From: Sphingomonas pruni NBRC 15498
Lineage (GTDB): Bacteria > Pseudomonadota > Alphaproteobacteria > Sphingomonadales > Sphingomonadaceae
DNA: 64,000 nt
Assembly (NCBI RefSeq): GCF_001598455.1
Contig: NZ_BCYZ01000007.1
Span: 1 to 64,000 of the forward strand
Direction: 5' to 3'
Under the pieces are notes generated by a model. The model saw nothing but the letters and a program-made list of their open reading frames with translations. It made no database searches and had not been told where the DNA came from. Positions 51,188 through 60,025 of this stretch are shown here, piece after piece (the first letter of the stretch is position 1; every line of letters starts with the position of its first letter). The position numbers were made by a program, and so were the translations under genes.

Positions 51188-51970
51188 ATGACAGCTCATT
51201 CGACCTCTTGGCCCGACAACATGACGGACGTGGGCGCCGTCACTCGCCTTGAAACTGTGTTACTTGAAGCTTGCGAGGGCAACCGCGAGGTGGATTTGGG
51301 CCGGCAATACAAGGCTCTTCGCTATCCGCTTATTCGTCGCGACGATCTACGAGATATCGTTCCAGAGTTCGTGCGCGCGCAACGTGACTTGTCGGCTTTC
51401 TGGACTTTCATTCGTGAACACGATCCAACTTGGAAAGCGCGGCGGCAATTCGTCCGCGAAAGCTTTAGACCACTCTTTGATAGGATCGAAGGGCGTTCAA
51501 AACCCCCTGCCGCTTCCACCGGCTGGACTGGCCGCCGATCAGCGACCCAGCAGGCTCGTATAGTCCAATCATTGGCGCCGGCGGCTTTGGAGGGTGTCGA
51601 TGAGCTATTAGAAATACATGAGCGGGCTCTTCACAACGGAGGGCCGGTCGAGCCCGCCCAGCAAGAGGCAATCGATCGACTGAAAGAGCTACATTCCGCG
51701 ATTGGGGAATTGATTCAAGCTGCAGAGAACAACCTAACGTTGGATGATCGTCTTAAAAAAGTTCGCGATCTCAAGAAGCGAACGTTTGTGTGGGCAAAAG
51801 AAGGATATCAGCTCACTGTGGCAAGCCTTCCGCTGACATCTAGCTCTACGTTTATCGCCGCGGGCGTAATGTTCCTCGTGAACGCGATGGTGAAGGATCT
51901 CGCAGCCGCAGCCACAATAGGTGCCGTGGCTTCATCTGCCCACGTCGTAGCAGCGAACAAGCGCCAGTAG
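51188..51970 (+). CDS. orphan protein with possible abortive-infection-type N-terminal domain and membrane-like C-terminus
   Basis: This 260-aa protein is of unknown function. The N-terminal part (about 15-105) reads LETVLLEACEGNREVDLGRQ, YKALRYPLIRRDDLRDIVPE, FVRAQRDLSAFWTFIREHD and RRQFVRESFRPLFDRIEG. This pattern recalls the small adaptor-like domains at the front of several AbiJ-type and other defence proteins; that match is from memory and unverified. A helical middle (about 125-205) follows, then a hydrophobic C-terminus (about 210-255) able to form one or two membrane helices. GC content and codon use differ clearly from uvrD. ATG at 51188 lies 2 nt after the uvrD stop. Confidence 0.6.
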   Translation: MTAHSTSWPDNMTDVGAVTRLETVLLEACEGNREVDLGRQYKALRYPLIRRDDLRDIVPEFVRAQRDLSAFWTFIREHDPTWKARRQFVRESFRPLFDRIEGRSKPPAASTGWTGRRSATQQARIVQSLAPAALEGVDELLEIHERALHNGGPVEPAQQEAIDRLKELHSAIGELIQAAENNLTLDDRLKKVRDLKKRTFVWAKEGYQLTVASLPLTSSSTFIAAGVMFLVNAMVKDLAAAATIGAVASSAHVVAANKRQ

Positions 51971-51977
51971 GCCTTTC

Positions 51978-52694
51978 TCATCTTCTGGCTGCACCCAACC
52001 ACCGATCCCCCATCCAAACCAGCAACGCCCAGGCCGTCCCGAAACACCAGCCCGCCAGGACGTCGCTCGGCCAATGCACGCCGAGATAGACCCGGCTCAT
52101 CCCGATCAGCACCGCGAGCGCGCTGAAGAAGGCGACCACCGCCACGCTCCCTGCCCTGCCCCGCCAACTGCTGCGGTCGATCCCCTCCGCCAACATCAAT
52201 GCGAGCGTCAGATAGACCGCCGACGAGATCATCGCGTGGCCGCTTGGGAAGCTGGCATTGGTCACCTGGACCAGATGCGGGACGAGCTCGGGGCGCGGGC
52301 GCGCGATCCAGTGTTTGAGCAGGCCGTCGATCACCGAACTGCCGATCAGCGACAGCGCGATGCCCGCCGCCTCCGGCCTTTTGCCCGCGCCGATCAGCCA
52401 GGCGATACCGGCCACGCCGAACAGCCACAGCAAGGTGTAACCGCCGAGCGCGCTGATATCGACCGCCGACTGCAACAGCCATGACGGGCCGATCGGGGTT
52501 TGCGGATGCCCCGGCACGCGGAGCGCGAGCAGCAGGCGAGTGTCGAACGAGAACCCCTCCCCTTCGATCAGCTCGTCGGCCAAGTGCACGCCGAACAGGA
52601 GCAGCGACACCGCGAACAGGACGAGCGCGGGCCAGGCCCAGCCGCCGCGTCGCGCGGGGGTGGTCACCTGTTCCATATCGTCCGCGTCGGCCAT
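51978..52694 (-). CDS. PAP2 family phosphatase
   Basis: This 238-aa integral membrane protein has about six helices and the three phosphatase motifs: KHWIARPRP, SFPSGHAM and SRVYLGVHWPSDVLAG. It should remove phosphate from lipid phosphates such as undecaprenyl diphosphate or phosphatidic acid on the periplasmic side. Start at 52694 or at the ATG six codons later. It is convergent with the orphan gene (7-nt gap). Confidence 0.92.
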   Translation of the reverse strand: MADADDMEQVTTPARRGGWAWPALVLFAVSLLLFGVHLADELIEGEGFSFDTRLLLALRVPGHPQTPIGPSWLLQSAVDISALGGYTLLWLFGVAGIAWLIGAGKRPEAAGIALSLIGSSVIDGLLKHWIARPRPELVPHLVQVTNASFPSGHAMISSAVYLTLALMLAEGIDRSSWRGRAGSVAVVAFFSALAVLIGMSRVYLGVHWPSDVLAGWCFGTAWALLVWMGDRWLGAARR

Positions 52695-52746
52695 CTATCC
52701 TCCAACGCGCGAACCCTCGCATGGCTGCCAGGTCGGCGCCAGACAT

Positions 52747-52816
52747 CTCCCTTCCCGTTTACGGGAGGGGTTGGGGGAGGGCATGTTGCGACGACCGCCG
52801 ACCGACATGCCCTCCC
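52747..52816. repeat. extragenic palindrome pair, second copy
   Basis: CTTCCCGTTTACGGGAGGGG followed by TTGGGGGAGGGCATGTT and, inverted, ACATGCCCTCCC. It is closely related to the block at 2235-2334 but with only one CCCGTTTACGGG palindrome. It lies between the divergent PAP2 gene and the RDD-repeat gene. Confidence 0.8.
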
Positions 52817-52947
52817 AGCATCGCTGCGCGGTCGCGCCTCCAACTCCGATGGCGAATGTGAACCTGTCAGAGACGGGTCGTTCAGGAACCATAACGCCTG
52901 CGAACCGTAGCGTTAGGAACGGTCCATATCGGACCAGGAGAGGTTAC

Positions 52948-53304
52948 ATGAAAACGTTCCTGATAGCGGCTGGCCTGATGGCCACCATGCTGGGCGTTAC
53001 GCCAGCGGTTGCAGCGCCCGCCGCGGGCAACGCGCCGGGGATCGAAGCACCGCAGTCGCACGGCGACTGGCGTGATAATCGGCGCGATGATCGCGGAATG
53101 GATCGGCGCGATGACCGCGGCGACCGCCGGATGGATCGTCGCGACGATCGCCGTGGCGATCATTGGAACAATGGCCGACGCGACGGTCGCCAGGATCGCT
53201 GGAACAACGGTCGCGGCAATCGCTGGGGCTGGAATGCGCGCCGTTGCCATAACGAGCGCCACCACGGCCGCTGGGTCCGCGTCTGCGGGCGCAACTGGCG
53301 CTGA
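52948..53304 (+). CDS. secreted Asp/Arg-repeat small protein
   Basis: This 118-aa protein has a signal peptide (MKTFLIAAGLMATMLGVTPA, cleaved after AVAA). The middle (about 45-90) is a run of RDD, DRRDD and DRRMD units, giving a highly charged, disordered chain. The end, RRCHNERHHGRWVRVCGRNW, holds two Cys that could form a disulfide and several His that could bind metal. It resembles the small Arg/Asp-rich periplasmic proteins of alphaproteobacteria, loosely of RcnB style, but I cannot assign a family. AGGAGAGG precedes the ATG and a strong terminator follows. Confidence 0.8.
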   Translation: MKTFLIAAGLMATMLGVTPAVAAPAAGNAPGIEAPQSHGDWRDNRRDDRGMDRRDDRGDRRMDRRDDRRGDHWNNGRRDGRQDRWNNGRGNRWGWNARRCHNERHHGRWVRVCGRNWR

Positions 53305-53317
53305 TCCGATAAACTGG

Positions 53318-53348
53318 AAAGGGGCGGCCGGTTGGTCGCCCCTTTTCA
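53318..53348 (+). terminator. intrinsic terminator after RDD-repeat gene
   Basis: AAAGGGGCG (53318-53326) pairs with CGCCCCTTT (53337-53345) around a 10-nt loop, followed by a short T-rich run. It lies 14 nt after the stop codon of the small secreted protein gene. Confidence 0.85.
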
Positions 53349-53424
53349 TTTCACCACAAATTCTTGCCGTCGATCACCGTCACTGGCCAGCGATCTCGAC
53401 CGCGTTGCGCGCGATCGTCTCGGA

Positions 53425-53931
53425 TCAGCCCTCTACCGCCATCAGCGTCGAGCCGACGAAGCGCTCGTCCTCGGGCTCGTAGACCGAGCTGGTCACGAAA
53501 TCGCGCTCGTCGAGCCGCAGGCCGACCAGGCCGTCGAGCTTGAACAGCCCGACCTTTTCCTCGCGCGGGCGCTGCCCGTCGCGCTCGATCGTCACCGCGG
53601 CGACATAGAGCGCGTCGTTCTTGGTGAACAAGGCATGCGGCGCCAGGATCACCGCCATGCGGTTATAGGTCGCCGCGACGCACTTCTTGCGAACGATCCC
53701 TTCCAGGATGACGGGGGCGCCGCCATTCGGGGCGGGATCGGTTTTCTCGGCGAGGTACATGACTCGGATATAGCGCATATGCTGCATTGCAGCAAGAATG
53801 TTGGGACGCGGCGGTTCGAAATGCAGCGTTTCCAGGCGATACGCCCGTAACGCCGGGTATTGCGCATAGGGATCGACAGAACGGCCACGGACAGCCGATG
53901 GCCAAGGTTTTTCCCACCGATCTTGCTGCAA
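53425..53931 (-). CDS. WYL-like domain protein without a visible DNA-binding domain
   Basis: The frame encodes up to 168 residues. From DPYAQYPALRAYRLETLHFE through MQHMRYIRVMYLAEKTD, then MAVILAPHALFTKNDALYVA and EEKVGLFKLDGLVGLRLDER, it reads like a WYL-type ligand-sensing domain. WYL regulators normally carry an N-terminal helix-turn-helix; none is visible here. The start is uncertain: the longest frame begins with TTG at 53931, and the first ATG (53787) would remove conserved-looking residues. It could be a truncated regulator or a stand-alone sensor. Head-to-head with the next gene. Confidence 0.55.
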   Translation of the reverse strand: MQQDRWEKPWPSAVRGRSVDPYAQYPALRAYRLETLHFEPPRPNILAAMQHMRYIRVMYLAEKTDPAPNGGAPVILEGIVRKKCVAATYNRMAVILAPHALFTKNDALYVAAVTIERDGQRPREEKVGLFKLDGLVGLRLDERDFVTSSVYEPEDERFVGSTLMAVEG

Positions 53932-53979
53932 AGCGCTCTATCGCAAAACTTTTTGTTACTGCGCGCCCTGGAGACCCTC

Positions 53980-55224
53980 ATGAACCGCAACAGAGCGCTA
54001 GCGATTTCAACGGCCCTGATACTGGCCTGGGTCGGCGCACGATCGCTGGCGCAGGATACCTTTCTTCCTTCGACCGTCGAGGCAGCGCGAAAGGCCCTTG
54101 GCAAAGGCAACTACCTTAGGGCGATCGACAGCTTGAAAAGCGCGGCTGCCCCGGTTGAGGATAAGGCGGGGGACCCAATTGCGAAGCAGATCTGGGAGCA
54201 GTTCAGCCCGTTCATCACAAACGAGCTCGCGGCGGTCGACTACGATCCGACGGGCGCGGATGACATGCTGGGCGCCGGCTGGTCGGACAAGATTTCCCGC
54301 GCCTCGTCTCGCGATGCGATTGAAGAAATCGTGCGCCGGGCGAAGGCAACCAACATCGTCATTCTGAACGAGGCGCATACCAGCCCGCGCGACAGGGCGT
54401 TCGCCCTGGAGGTTGCCCGCGCGCTTCGGCCGCTCGGTTATTCGTTATTGGCCGTCGAAGCCCTCAGAAACTATCCGGTCGCTGGCGACCCTCTCTCTGG
54501 TGCCGATCGGCTCAAGCGGGATGGCTTCGCCCGTTTGAGCACGGGCGATTATACGCGCGACCCGGTTTTTGCCGGCTTCCTGCGAGGCGCGATGTCATTG
54601 GGTTACGACCCGGTCGCCTATGAGGAGACCAAGGAGCAGATGAGACCTGGCGAAGGCACCATCGAACGCGAAAAGGCACAGGCCCAGAATCTCTTCTCTA
54701 GTGTCTTCTCCAAAAGTCCCAAGGCGAAGACCTTGGTCTATGTCGGGTTGAGTCACGCCGCAGAAATGCCGGTAAATGGGACGGAGCGGATGGCCGGCAT
54801 CCTAAAGCGCCTGACGAAGGTCGATCCGCTGACCATCGACCAGGCGACAGTCACCGACCTGACTCCCGGGGCGAGGCGGGCTTACGATCTGGCGTCCGCC
54901 AAGATCGGAAAGCGCTCGGGTATCCTCTTCGACGACCGCAAGCCGCTCGTGCTTGGGCTCTATGAAGGCGCTGTGGATCTGCAGGTGATCCATCCACGGC
55001 GGGCGTACCGGCGCGGTCGTCCGACCTGGTTGGCGGCGCTAGGCGGCCGACCGGTCCCAATCCCGAAGGGCCTATGGCCCACCGTCGGCCGCCGCCTCGT
55101 ACAGGTCTTTTCCGCGAATGCCCCGCGCGATGCGGTACCGCTCGACCAAGTAGTTGTGACGGCAGGAAAGCCCGTCCCAGCCCTGTTCGCGCCTGCTGTG
55201 CCTCTTCGCTTTGAGACTCAATAA
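53980..55224 (+). CDS. secreted protein of the ChaN/EreA/Tiki-like superfamily (tentative)
   Basis: This 414-aa protein has a signal peptide (MNRNRALAISTALILAWVGA). Its core NIVILNEAHTSPRDRAFALE, then LGYSLLAVEAL, and later KTLVYVGLSHAAEMP, match the pattern of the ChaN/erythromycin esterase/Tiki superfamily, with Glu and His residues in the same places. Function could be haem-binding or hydrolytic; not decidable here. GGAG lies 7 nt before the ATG at 53980. Codon use is less GC-biased than neighbours. It starts 48 nt from the WYL gene in the opposite direction, so the two may share a promoter region. Confidence 0.6.
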   Translation: MNRNRALAISTALILAWVGARSLAQDTFLPSTVEAARKALGKGNYLRAIDSLKSAAAPVEDKAGDPIAKQIWEQFSPFITNELAAVDYDPTGADDMLGAGWSDKISRASSRDAIEEIVRRAKATNIVILNEAHTSPRDRAFALEVARALRPLGYSLLAVEALRNYPVAGDPLSGADRLKRDGFARLSTGDYTRDPVFAGFLRGAMSLGYDPVAYEETKEQMRPGEGTIEREKAQAQNLFSSVFSKSPKAKTLVYVGLSHAAEMPVNGTERMAGILKRLTKVDPLTIDQATVTDLTPGARRAYDLASAKIGKRSGILFDDRKPLVLGLYEGAVDLQVIHPRRAYRRGRPTWLAALGGRPVPIPKGLWPTVGRRLVQVFSANAPRDAVPLDQVVVTAGKPVPALFAPAVPLRFETQ

Positions 55225-55244
55225 TAAAAGGCCGCCCGGGCTGA

Positions 55245-55631
55245 TCAGTCGTCGCGTTCCTCGATCGTCACGCGGTCGGGATAGAAAGCGAGATGACCGC
55301 GGATCTCGGCGACCGCGTCGTGCGGTTCTTCATAGGTCCAGATCGCATTCTCGCCACGATCGATACCCGGAATCGACAAATAGGACGCCTCGCCCTTGTA
55401 CGGACACCAAGTGTGATGATCGCTCCGCTCGAGCGCCCCGAGATCGGCGTCCGCGCGCGGGACATATTGCACTGCGGGATAGCTCGCTTCCTTGAGCGTT
55501 AAGGCGCGGCGCGTGTCGGCGATCACCTTGCCACCGGCGCTGACGACGACGCGCTTCGGGTTGGGCGTCACGGTGATCGGATGGTCGGGGCCCGGGATCA
55601 ATGTGCGGCGGGCAGTGGCGGTATCGGACAT
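55245..55631 (-). CDS. DUF427 domain protein
   Basis: This 128-aa protein matches DUF427: NPKRVVVSAGGKVIADTRRA at the front, YVPRADADLGAL in the middle, and TWCPYKGEASYLSIPG and WTYEEPHDAVAEIRGHLAFYPDRV at the end. The family is small, cytoplasmic and of unknown function. AGGAGGATCGTC before the ATG is an excellent ribosome-binding site. It is convergent with the ChaN-like gene and lies just downstream of the GH92 gene on the same strand. Confidence 0.88.
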   Translation of the reverse strand: MSDTATARRTLIPGPDHPITVTPNPKRVVVSAGGKVIADTRRALTLKEASYPAVQYVPRADADLGALERSDHHTWCPYKGEASYLSIPGIDRGENAIWTYEEPHDAVAEIRGHLAFYPDRVTIEERDD

Positions 55632-55681
55632 GACGATCCTCCTAGGGGGAGCCCGTCAAATGGGTCCGCCCCCTGCCCCAC

Positions 55682-58015
55682 TCAATAGCCGCTCATCGAA
55701 TAAGGCCGCGAGGCGATGCTGGTTCCCCAGGTCTTGTTGGGCGTCGCCGACATGGTGAAGCGGAGCGTGCCGCCGCGCATGATCTCGTCATGCCCGATCC
55801 ACACGCGATCGAGGGGTTTGCCGTTGAGCGAGACTGCGCCGACATAGCGATTGGCCGGCGACATGCTGTCGGCAAGGACGGTGAAGCGTTTGCCATTGGG
55901 CAGGTTGAGCGTCGCGCGGTCGACGAACGGACGACCGATGACATATTGCCCACTGCCGGGTGCGACCGGGTAAAAGCCGAGCGAGGTGAACACCAGCCAG
56001 GCCGACATCTGGCCGAGATCGTCATTGCCCGCCAGGCCATCGGGGGTCGGCTTGTACTGGCTGTCGACGATCTGCTTGAGCCGCTCCTGCGTCCGCCACG
56101 GCGCGCCGGCATAGGCATAGAGATAGGCGACGTGGTGGCTCGGCTCGTTGCCATGGATATATTGGCCGATCAGCCCGGCAATGTCTTCGGCATGGCTGTA
56201 ATCGACCTTCGAATTGTCGAAATCGAACATCGCGTCGAGCTTCTTGACCGTCGCCGCGTCGCCGCCGAGCAGCTTGATCAGCCCGCCCTGGTCGTGCGGC
56301 ATGAACCACGAATATTGCCAGGCATTGCCCTCGGTATAATCCGATCCGTAGTTGATCGCGGTCGGATCGAACGGGGTGCGGTAGCTGCCGTCGCTCTTGC
56401 GCGCGCGCAGCCAGCCGGTCTGGATATCGAAGCTGTTGCGCCAATAAGCGGCGCGCTTCTCGAACGTCTCAGCGACGCCATTGCGCCCGAGCTTGCGCGC
56501 CATCCGTGCGATCGTCCAGTCGTCGAACGCATATTCGACCGTCTTCGATGCCGCCTCGGGCTCGCGGTCGATCGGCACGTAACCGAGCTTCATATAGTCG
56601 CCCAGGCCGCCATAAGGGGCATAGGTCGCGCTCGCGACCATCGCGTCGAGCGCCTTGTTGGCGTCGAATCCCTTGATGCCCTTCAAATAGGCGTCGGCGA
56701 TGACCGGCACGGCGTGATAGCCGATCATGCACCACGTCTCCTGACCCTGGAACTGCCAGACGGGCAAGATGCCGTACGGGCTCTCGCTTTGGCTCGCGAG
56801 CAACGAGCGCACGACGTCGGTCGAGGTCTGTTGCGGCTGGATGATCGTCAGCAGCGGATGTTCGGCGCGGAACGTGTCCCACAGCGAAAAGGTCGATCGG
56901 AAGGTGAAGCCGTCCGCCTTGTGGACCTGATCGTCCGGTCCGCGATAACGGCCGTCGGCATCGCCGGCGATGCTCGGCGCCATCATCGCATGATAGAGCG
57001 CGGTATAGACCGATTTGCGGATGCCCGGCTCGGCCTGAATGTCGACCGCGCCGAGCGCCTTGGCCCAGGCCGTTTCCGTCCTGGCGCGGATCGCGTCGAA
57101 CCCGCCCGGCTCGCTGTCGAGGTTGCGGATCGCGCCGTCCTCATCGACGCTGGAGATCGCCACCCTGACCTCGAGCGGCGCGTCGAGCCGGCCGAAATCG
57201 AGCCGCGCGACCAATGCCCTGCCCTTGATCTCGGCGATGTCGCTGCCGGTACGGCCGGGGCCCTTGAAGCCCTTATACGGGATATCGGTCTCGCGATTGA
57301 CGAACTCATGCCCGGTGAGCGGCCGCGAGAAACGCATCGCGAAGAACAATTTGCGCCCGGGCGCCCAACCGCGCGTCTCGCGCCCGCCGGTCAGCGTGCC
57401 GTCGGCGCGGAGGCGGACCGACGACCAGGACACCTTGCCGGGATAATTGTACAGGCTGGAGCGCAGGTCGAGCACGAGGTGGGCGGGATTAACCCGCTCG
57501 AACGTATAGCGGTGGACGCCTATCCGTGTCCCGGCGGTCAGCTCGGCACGCACGCCGGCATCGGTCAAATTGACCGCATAATAGCCGGGCGACGCCACCT
57601 CGCCCTGATGGCTGAAGCGCGATCGGTAGCCGCTGCCCGGCTTGGCGGGATCGCCCGGTTCGAGCGGCACCGCGTCACCCGACACCGGCATGACCAGAAA
57701 GTCGCCCAAGTCGGAATGACCCGATCCCGAAAAATGCGTCTGGCTGAAACCCTGGATAGTCGGGTCGTCATAGCGATAGCCTGCAGCGTGGCCGTAACAG
57801 GTGCGGATCACGCACGTCGCGTCGGTGTCCGGCGATACCTGCATCATCCCGAACGGCGACACCGCGCCCGGGAACGTATGCCCTTCTCCCCCCGTCCCGA
57901 TGAACGGATCGACCGCGGCGACGGCGCCCGACGGCGCGGCCTGGGCGATCGGGGAGAGGAGCAGCCCGCACATGGCGACCATGGCAGGAAGACGGCGGGG
58001 GAGGAGCATCGGCAT
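55682..58015 (-). CDS. GH92 family alpha-mannosidase, secreted
   Basis: This protein of about 777 aa has a signal peptide and the GH92 opening AAVDPFIGTGGEGHTFPGAV followed by SPFGMMQVSPDT. Further family marks are GFSQTHFSGSGHSDLGDF, the catalytic-region Glu in YTEGNAWQYSWFMPHDQGGL and GNDDLGQMSAWLVFTSLGFY. GH92 enzymes are calcium-dependent exo-alpha-mannosidases (alpha-1,2 and related). It probably trims mannose from glycans in the periplasm. The first in-frame start is a TTG at 58027; the ATG at 58015 and a further ATG near 57982 are better candidates for the signal peptide. Confidence 0.93.
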   Translation of the reverse strand: MPMLLPRRLPAMVAMCGLLLSPIAQAAPSGAVAAVDPFIGTGGEGHTFPGAVSPFGMMQVSPDTDATCVIRTCYGHAAGYRYDDPTIQGFSQTHFSGSGHSDLGDFLVMPVSGDAVPLEPGDPAKPGSGYRSRFSHQGEVASPGYYAVNLTDAGVRAELTAGTRIGVHRYTFERVNPAHLVLDLRSSLYNYPGKVSWSSVRLRADGTLTGGRETRGWAPGRKLFFAMRFSRPLTGHEFVNRETDIPYKGFKGPGRTGSDIAEIKGRALVARLDFGRLDAPLEVRVAISSVDEDGAIRNLDSEPGGFDAIRARTETAWAKALGAVDIQAEPGIRKSVYTALYHAMMAPSIAGDADGRYRGPDDQVHKADGFTFRSTFSLWDTFRAEHPLLTIIQPQQTSTDVVRSLLASQSESPYGILPVWQFQGQETWCMIGYHAVPVIADAYLKGIKGFDANKALDAMVASATYAPYGGLGDYMKLGYVPIDREPEAASKTVEYAFDDWTIARMARKLGRNGVAETFEKRAAYWRNSFDIQTGWLRARKSDGSYRTPFDPTAINYGSDYTEGNAWQYSWFMPHDQGGLIKLLGGDAATVKKLDAMFDFDNSKVDYSHAEDIAGLIGQYIHGNEPSHHVAYLYAYAGAPWRTQERLKQIVDSQYKPTPDGLAGNDDLGQMSAWLVFTSLGFYPVAPGSGQYVIGRPFVDRATLNLPNGKRFTVLADSMSPANRYVGAVSLNGKPLDRVWIGHDEIMRGGTLRFTMSATPNKTWGTSIASRPYSMSGY

Positions 58016-58081
58016 GCTCAGCTTCAAGCACAGCGCGCGCCTCGCGCCAAGGTTGCCGGTGAAATCAGATCATTAGCACAA

Positions 58082-58107
58082 GCCCTCTCCCGTTTACGGG
58101 AGAGGGC
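58082..58107. repeat. 12-bp perfect palindrome
   Basis: GCCCTCTCCCGT and ACGGGAGAGGGC are separated by two bases. It belongs to the same CCCGTTTACGGG family as the blocks at 2235-2334 and 52747-52816. It lies between the divergent GH92 and cupin genes. Confidence 0.8.
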
Positions 58108-58175
58108 AAGCGCATGCGACGTTTGCTCCCGACCAATAGCCATTTTGGGGTTGTCCTGACCCGATCCCCGGGAGC

Positions 58176-58586
58176 ATGGACCGGCGCATGCCGCATCCGC
58201 TCGTCGCTCGCCTGAACCTCGCCCCGCATCCCGAGGGCGGGTGGTTCCGGGAGACGATGCGTACGTCCGATCCGCACGGCGGCCGCGATCTCGCCACGGC
58301 GATCCTGTTCCTGCTCGATTCCGGCGAACGCTCGCACTGGCACCGGGTCGACGCGGCCGAATTGTGGATCTGGAACGATGGCCAGCCGCTCACGTTGCTG
58401 ATCCATGACGATGGCGAAACGCGCGACCACCACCTGGGCCCCGACAATCCGCAAGTGCTGGTTCCGGCCAATGCCTGGCAGGCGGCCGAGCCGCGCGACG
58501 GCTGGGCATTGGTCAGCTGCGTAGTGACGCCGGGCTTCGATTTCGCCGGGTTCGAGCTGGCGCCGCCCGGATGGAGCCCGGCATGA
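58176..58586 (+). CDS. cupin domain protein (DUF985)
   Basis: This 136-aa cupin_5/DUF985 protein reads LNLAPHPEGGWFRETMRT, then AILFLLDSGERSHWHRVDA, ELWIWNDGQPL, and AWQAAEPRDGWALVSCVVTP. The metal-site His residues of the cupin barrel are present in SHWHRVD. Function is unknown; related proteins bind small acids or act as isomerases. An ATG four codons later (58188) is also possible. Its stop overlaps the MFS start by 4 nt (ATGA), so they are co-expressed. Confidence 0.88.
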   Translation: MDRRMPHPLVARLNLAPHPEGGWFRETMRTSDPHGGRDLATAILFLLDSGERSHWHRVDAAELWIWNDGQPLTLLIHDDGETRDHHLGPDNPQVLVPANAWQAAEPRDGWALVSCVVTPGFDFAGFELAPPGWSPA

Positions 58587-60025
58587 GCGAGCATATCGAC
58601 CTCCACGACCCCGAAATAGAGCCCGCGCACAGCGATGGCGTCGCCCTGCCGCGGCGTTATCTCGCGATCGGCGCCCTATGCTGCGGGACCGCGCTGATCA
58701 TCATCGACGGCGGCATCGCCAATGTCGCGCTGCCCTCGATCGCGCGCGACCTTAAGGTCGATTCGAGCTCAGTCGTCGCGATCGTCACCGTCTACCAATT
58801 GATGCTCGTCATGCTGCTCCTGCCCTTCGCCGGGCTCGGCGAACGGATCGGCCTGAAACGCATGTATCAGGTCGGGCAGCTGATCTTCACGGTCGCGACG
58901 TTGCTCTGCTTCTTCGCCAAGAGCCTGCCCTTCCTGCTCGTCGTCCGTGCAGCGCAGGCGATCGGCGCGGCGGGCGCGCTCAGCGTGTCATCGGCGCTGA
59001 TCCGCTCGACCTATCCGTCGCAGCAATTGGGCCGTGGCTTGGGCATCAACTCGGTGATCGTGTCGAGCTCGGCGGCCGCCGCGCCGACGATCGGCGGGTT
59101 GGTGCTGGCCGTCGCGCCATGGCCCTGGGTATTCGCCTGCGCGATTCCGTTCGCTCTCCTCAGCTTGCTGCTTGGCCGCGCGCTGCCCGATCCGAAGCCG
59201 CGCCACGCCAATTTCGACCTGCTCGGCGCGGTGATGTGCGCGGCGATGTTCGGGCTGATCATTGGCGGCGCGGAAAGCGCGGTACACGGCGATAGCCCGA
59301 TCGTGTCGGCGGCGATCGTCGCGACCGGCGCGCTGATCGGCTATTATTTCGTCCGGCGCGAACGCGGCGACGCCAATCCGATCCTGCCGCTCGATCTGCT
59401 CGACCGCCCGGTCATCGCGCTGTCAGTGATAGGCGCCTACACCGCGTTCATCGCGTCGATGACGTTGCTGTTGTCGACGCCGTTCCGCCTGACGCAGGAA
59501 TTCGGCTTCAGCGCGGCAATGGTCGGCGCGGCGATCGCGCCCTGGCCGCTGACCAACATGATCGTGGCACCGATGGCCGGCTGGCTGTCGGATCGCATCC
59601 CTGCCGGGCTGCTCGGCGGCATTGGCATGTGCATCAGCATCACTGCATTGCTGCTGATCGCCTTCCTGCCTGCCCATCCCAGCTATTTCGACATCGCCTG
59701 GCGGATGGCCTTGTGCGGATCGGGGTTCGGTACCTTCATGCCTCCCAATGCGCGCCTGATCATCGGCAGCGCCCCACGCGAGCGCGCGGCAGCGGCGGGC
59801 GGGCTGATCTCGACCGTGCGTCTGACCGGGCAGACCACCGGAGCGACATTGGTAGCCCTCCTGCTGGCGCTGGGCGTCGGATCGGGCCGCGTCCCCCCGT
59901 TGGTGTCGGTCGGACTCGCCGCGGTCGCGGGGCTCTGCAGCATCGCGCGCCTACGCCCTTCGATCCGCAATCCTACGCGGACCGAAGTTCAGAGCGACGT
60001 GCCGACGCTCAAGACGACGCGCTGA
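58583..60025 (+). CDS. MFS transporter, DHA2/SmvA-like
   Basis: This 480-aa membrane protein has about 14 hydrophobic segments and the DHA2-type helix 1 GTALIIIDGGIANVALPSIA, GLGERIGLKRMYQVG in the 2-3 loop and GINSVIVSSSAAAAPTIGGL in motif C. It probably exports quaternary amines or other cationic drugs, like SmvA, by proton antiport. GGAG in the overlapping cupin end serves the ATG at 58583. Co-transcription with the cupin suggests the cupin modifies or senses the transported molecule. Confidence 0.9.
   Translation: MSEHIDLHDPEIEPAHSDGVALPRRYLAIGALCCGTALIIIDGGIANVALPSIARDLKVDSSSVVAIVTVYQLMLVMLLLPFAGLGERIGLKRMYQVGQLIFTVATLLCFFAKSLPFLLVVRAAQAIGAAGALSVSSALIRSTYPSQQLGRGLGINSVIVSSSAAAAPTIGGLVLAVAPWPWVFACAIPFALLSLLLGRALPDPKPRHANFDLLGAVMCAAMFGLIIGGAESAVHGDSPIVSAAIVATGALIGYYFVRRERGDANPILPLDLLDRPVIALSVIGAYTAFIASMTLLLSTPFRLTQEFGFSAAMVGAAIAPWPLTNMIVAPMAGWLSDRIPAGLLGGIGMCISITALLLIAFLPAHPSYFDIAWRMALCGSGFGTFMPPNARLIIGSAPRERAAAAGGLISTVRLTGQTTGATLVALLLALGVGSGRVPPLVSVGLAAVAGLCSIARLRPSIRNPTRTEVQSDVPTLKTTR

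Noticed and set aside
53649..54110. 153-codon minus-strand frame overlapping the WYL-like gene
   Set aside because: It is in another frame, has an irregular Arg/Ser-rich composition and no domain pattern, while the overlapping frame reads as WYL-like.
55790..58159. 789-codon open frame antisense to the GH92 gene
   Set aside because: It is rich in Arg, Gly and Ala without domains, and lies exactly opposite a gene with a full set of family motifs; high GC content produces such antisense frames.
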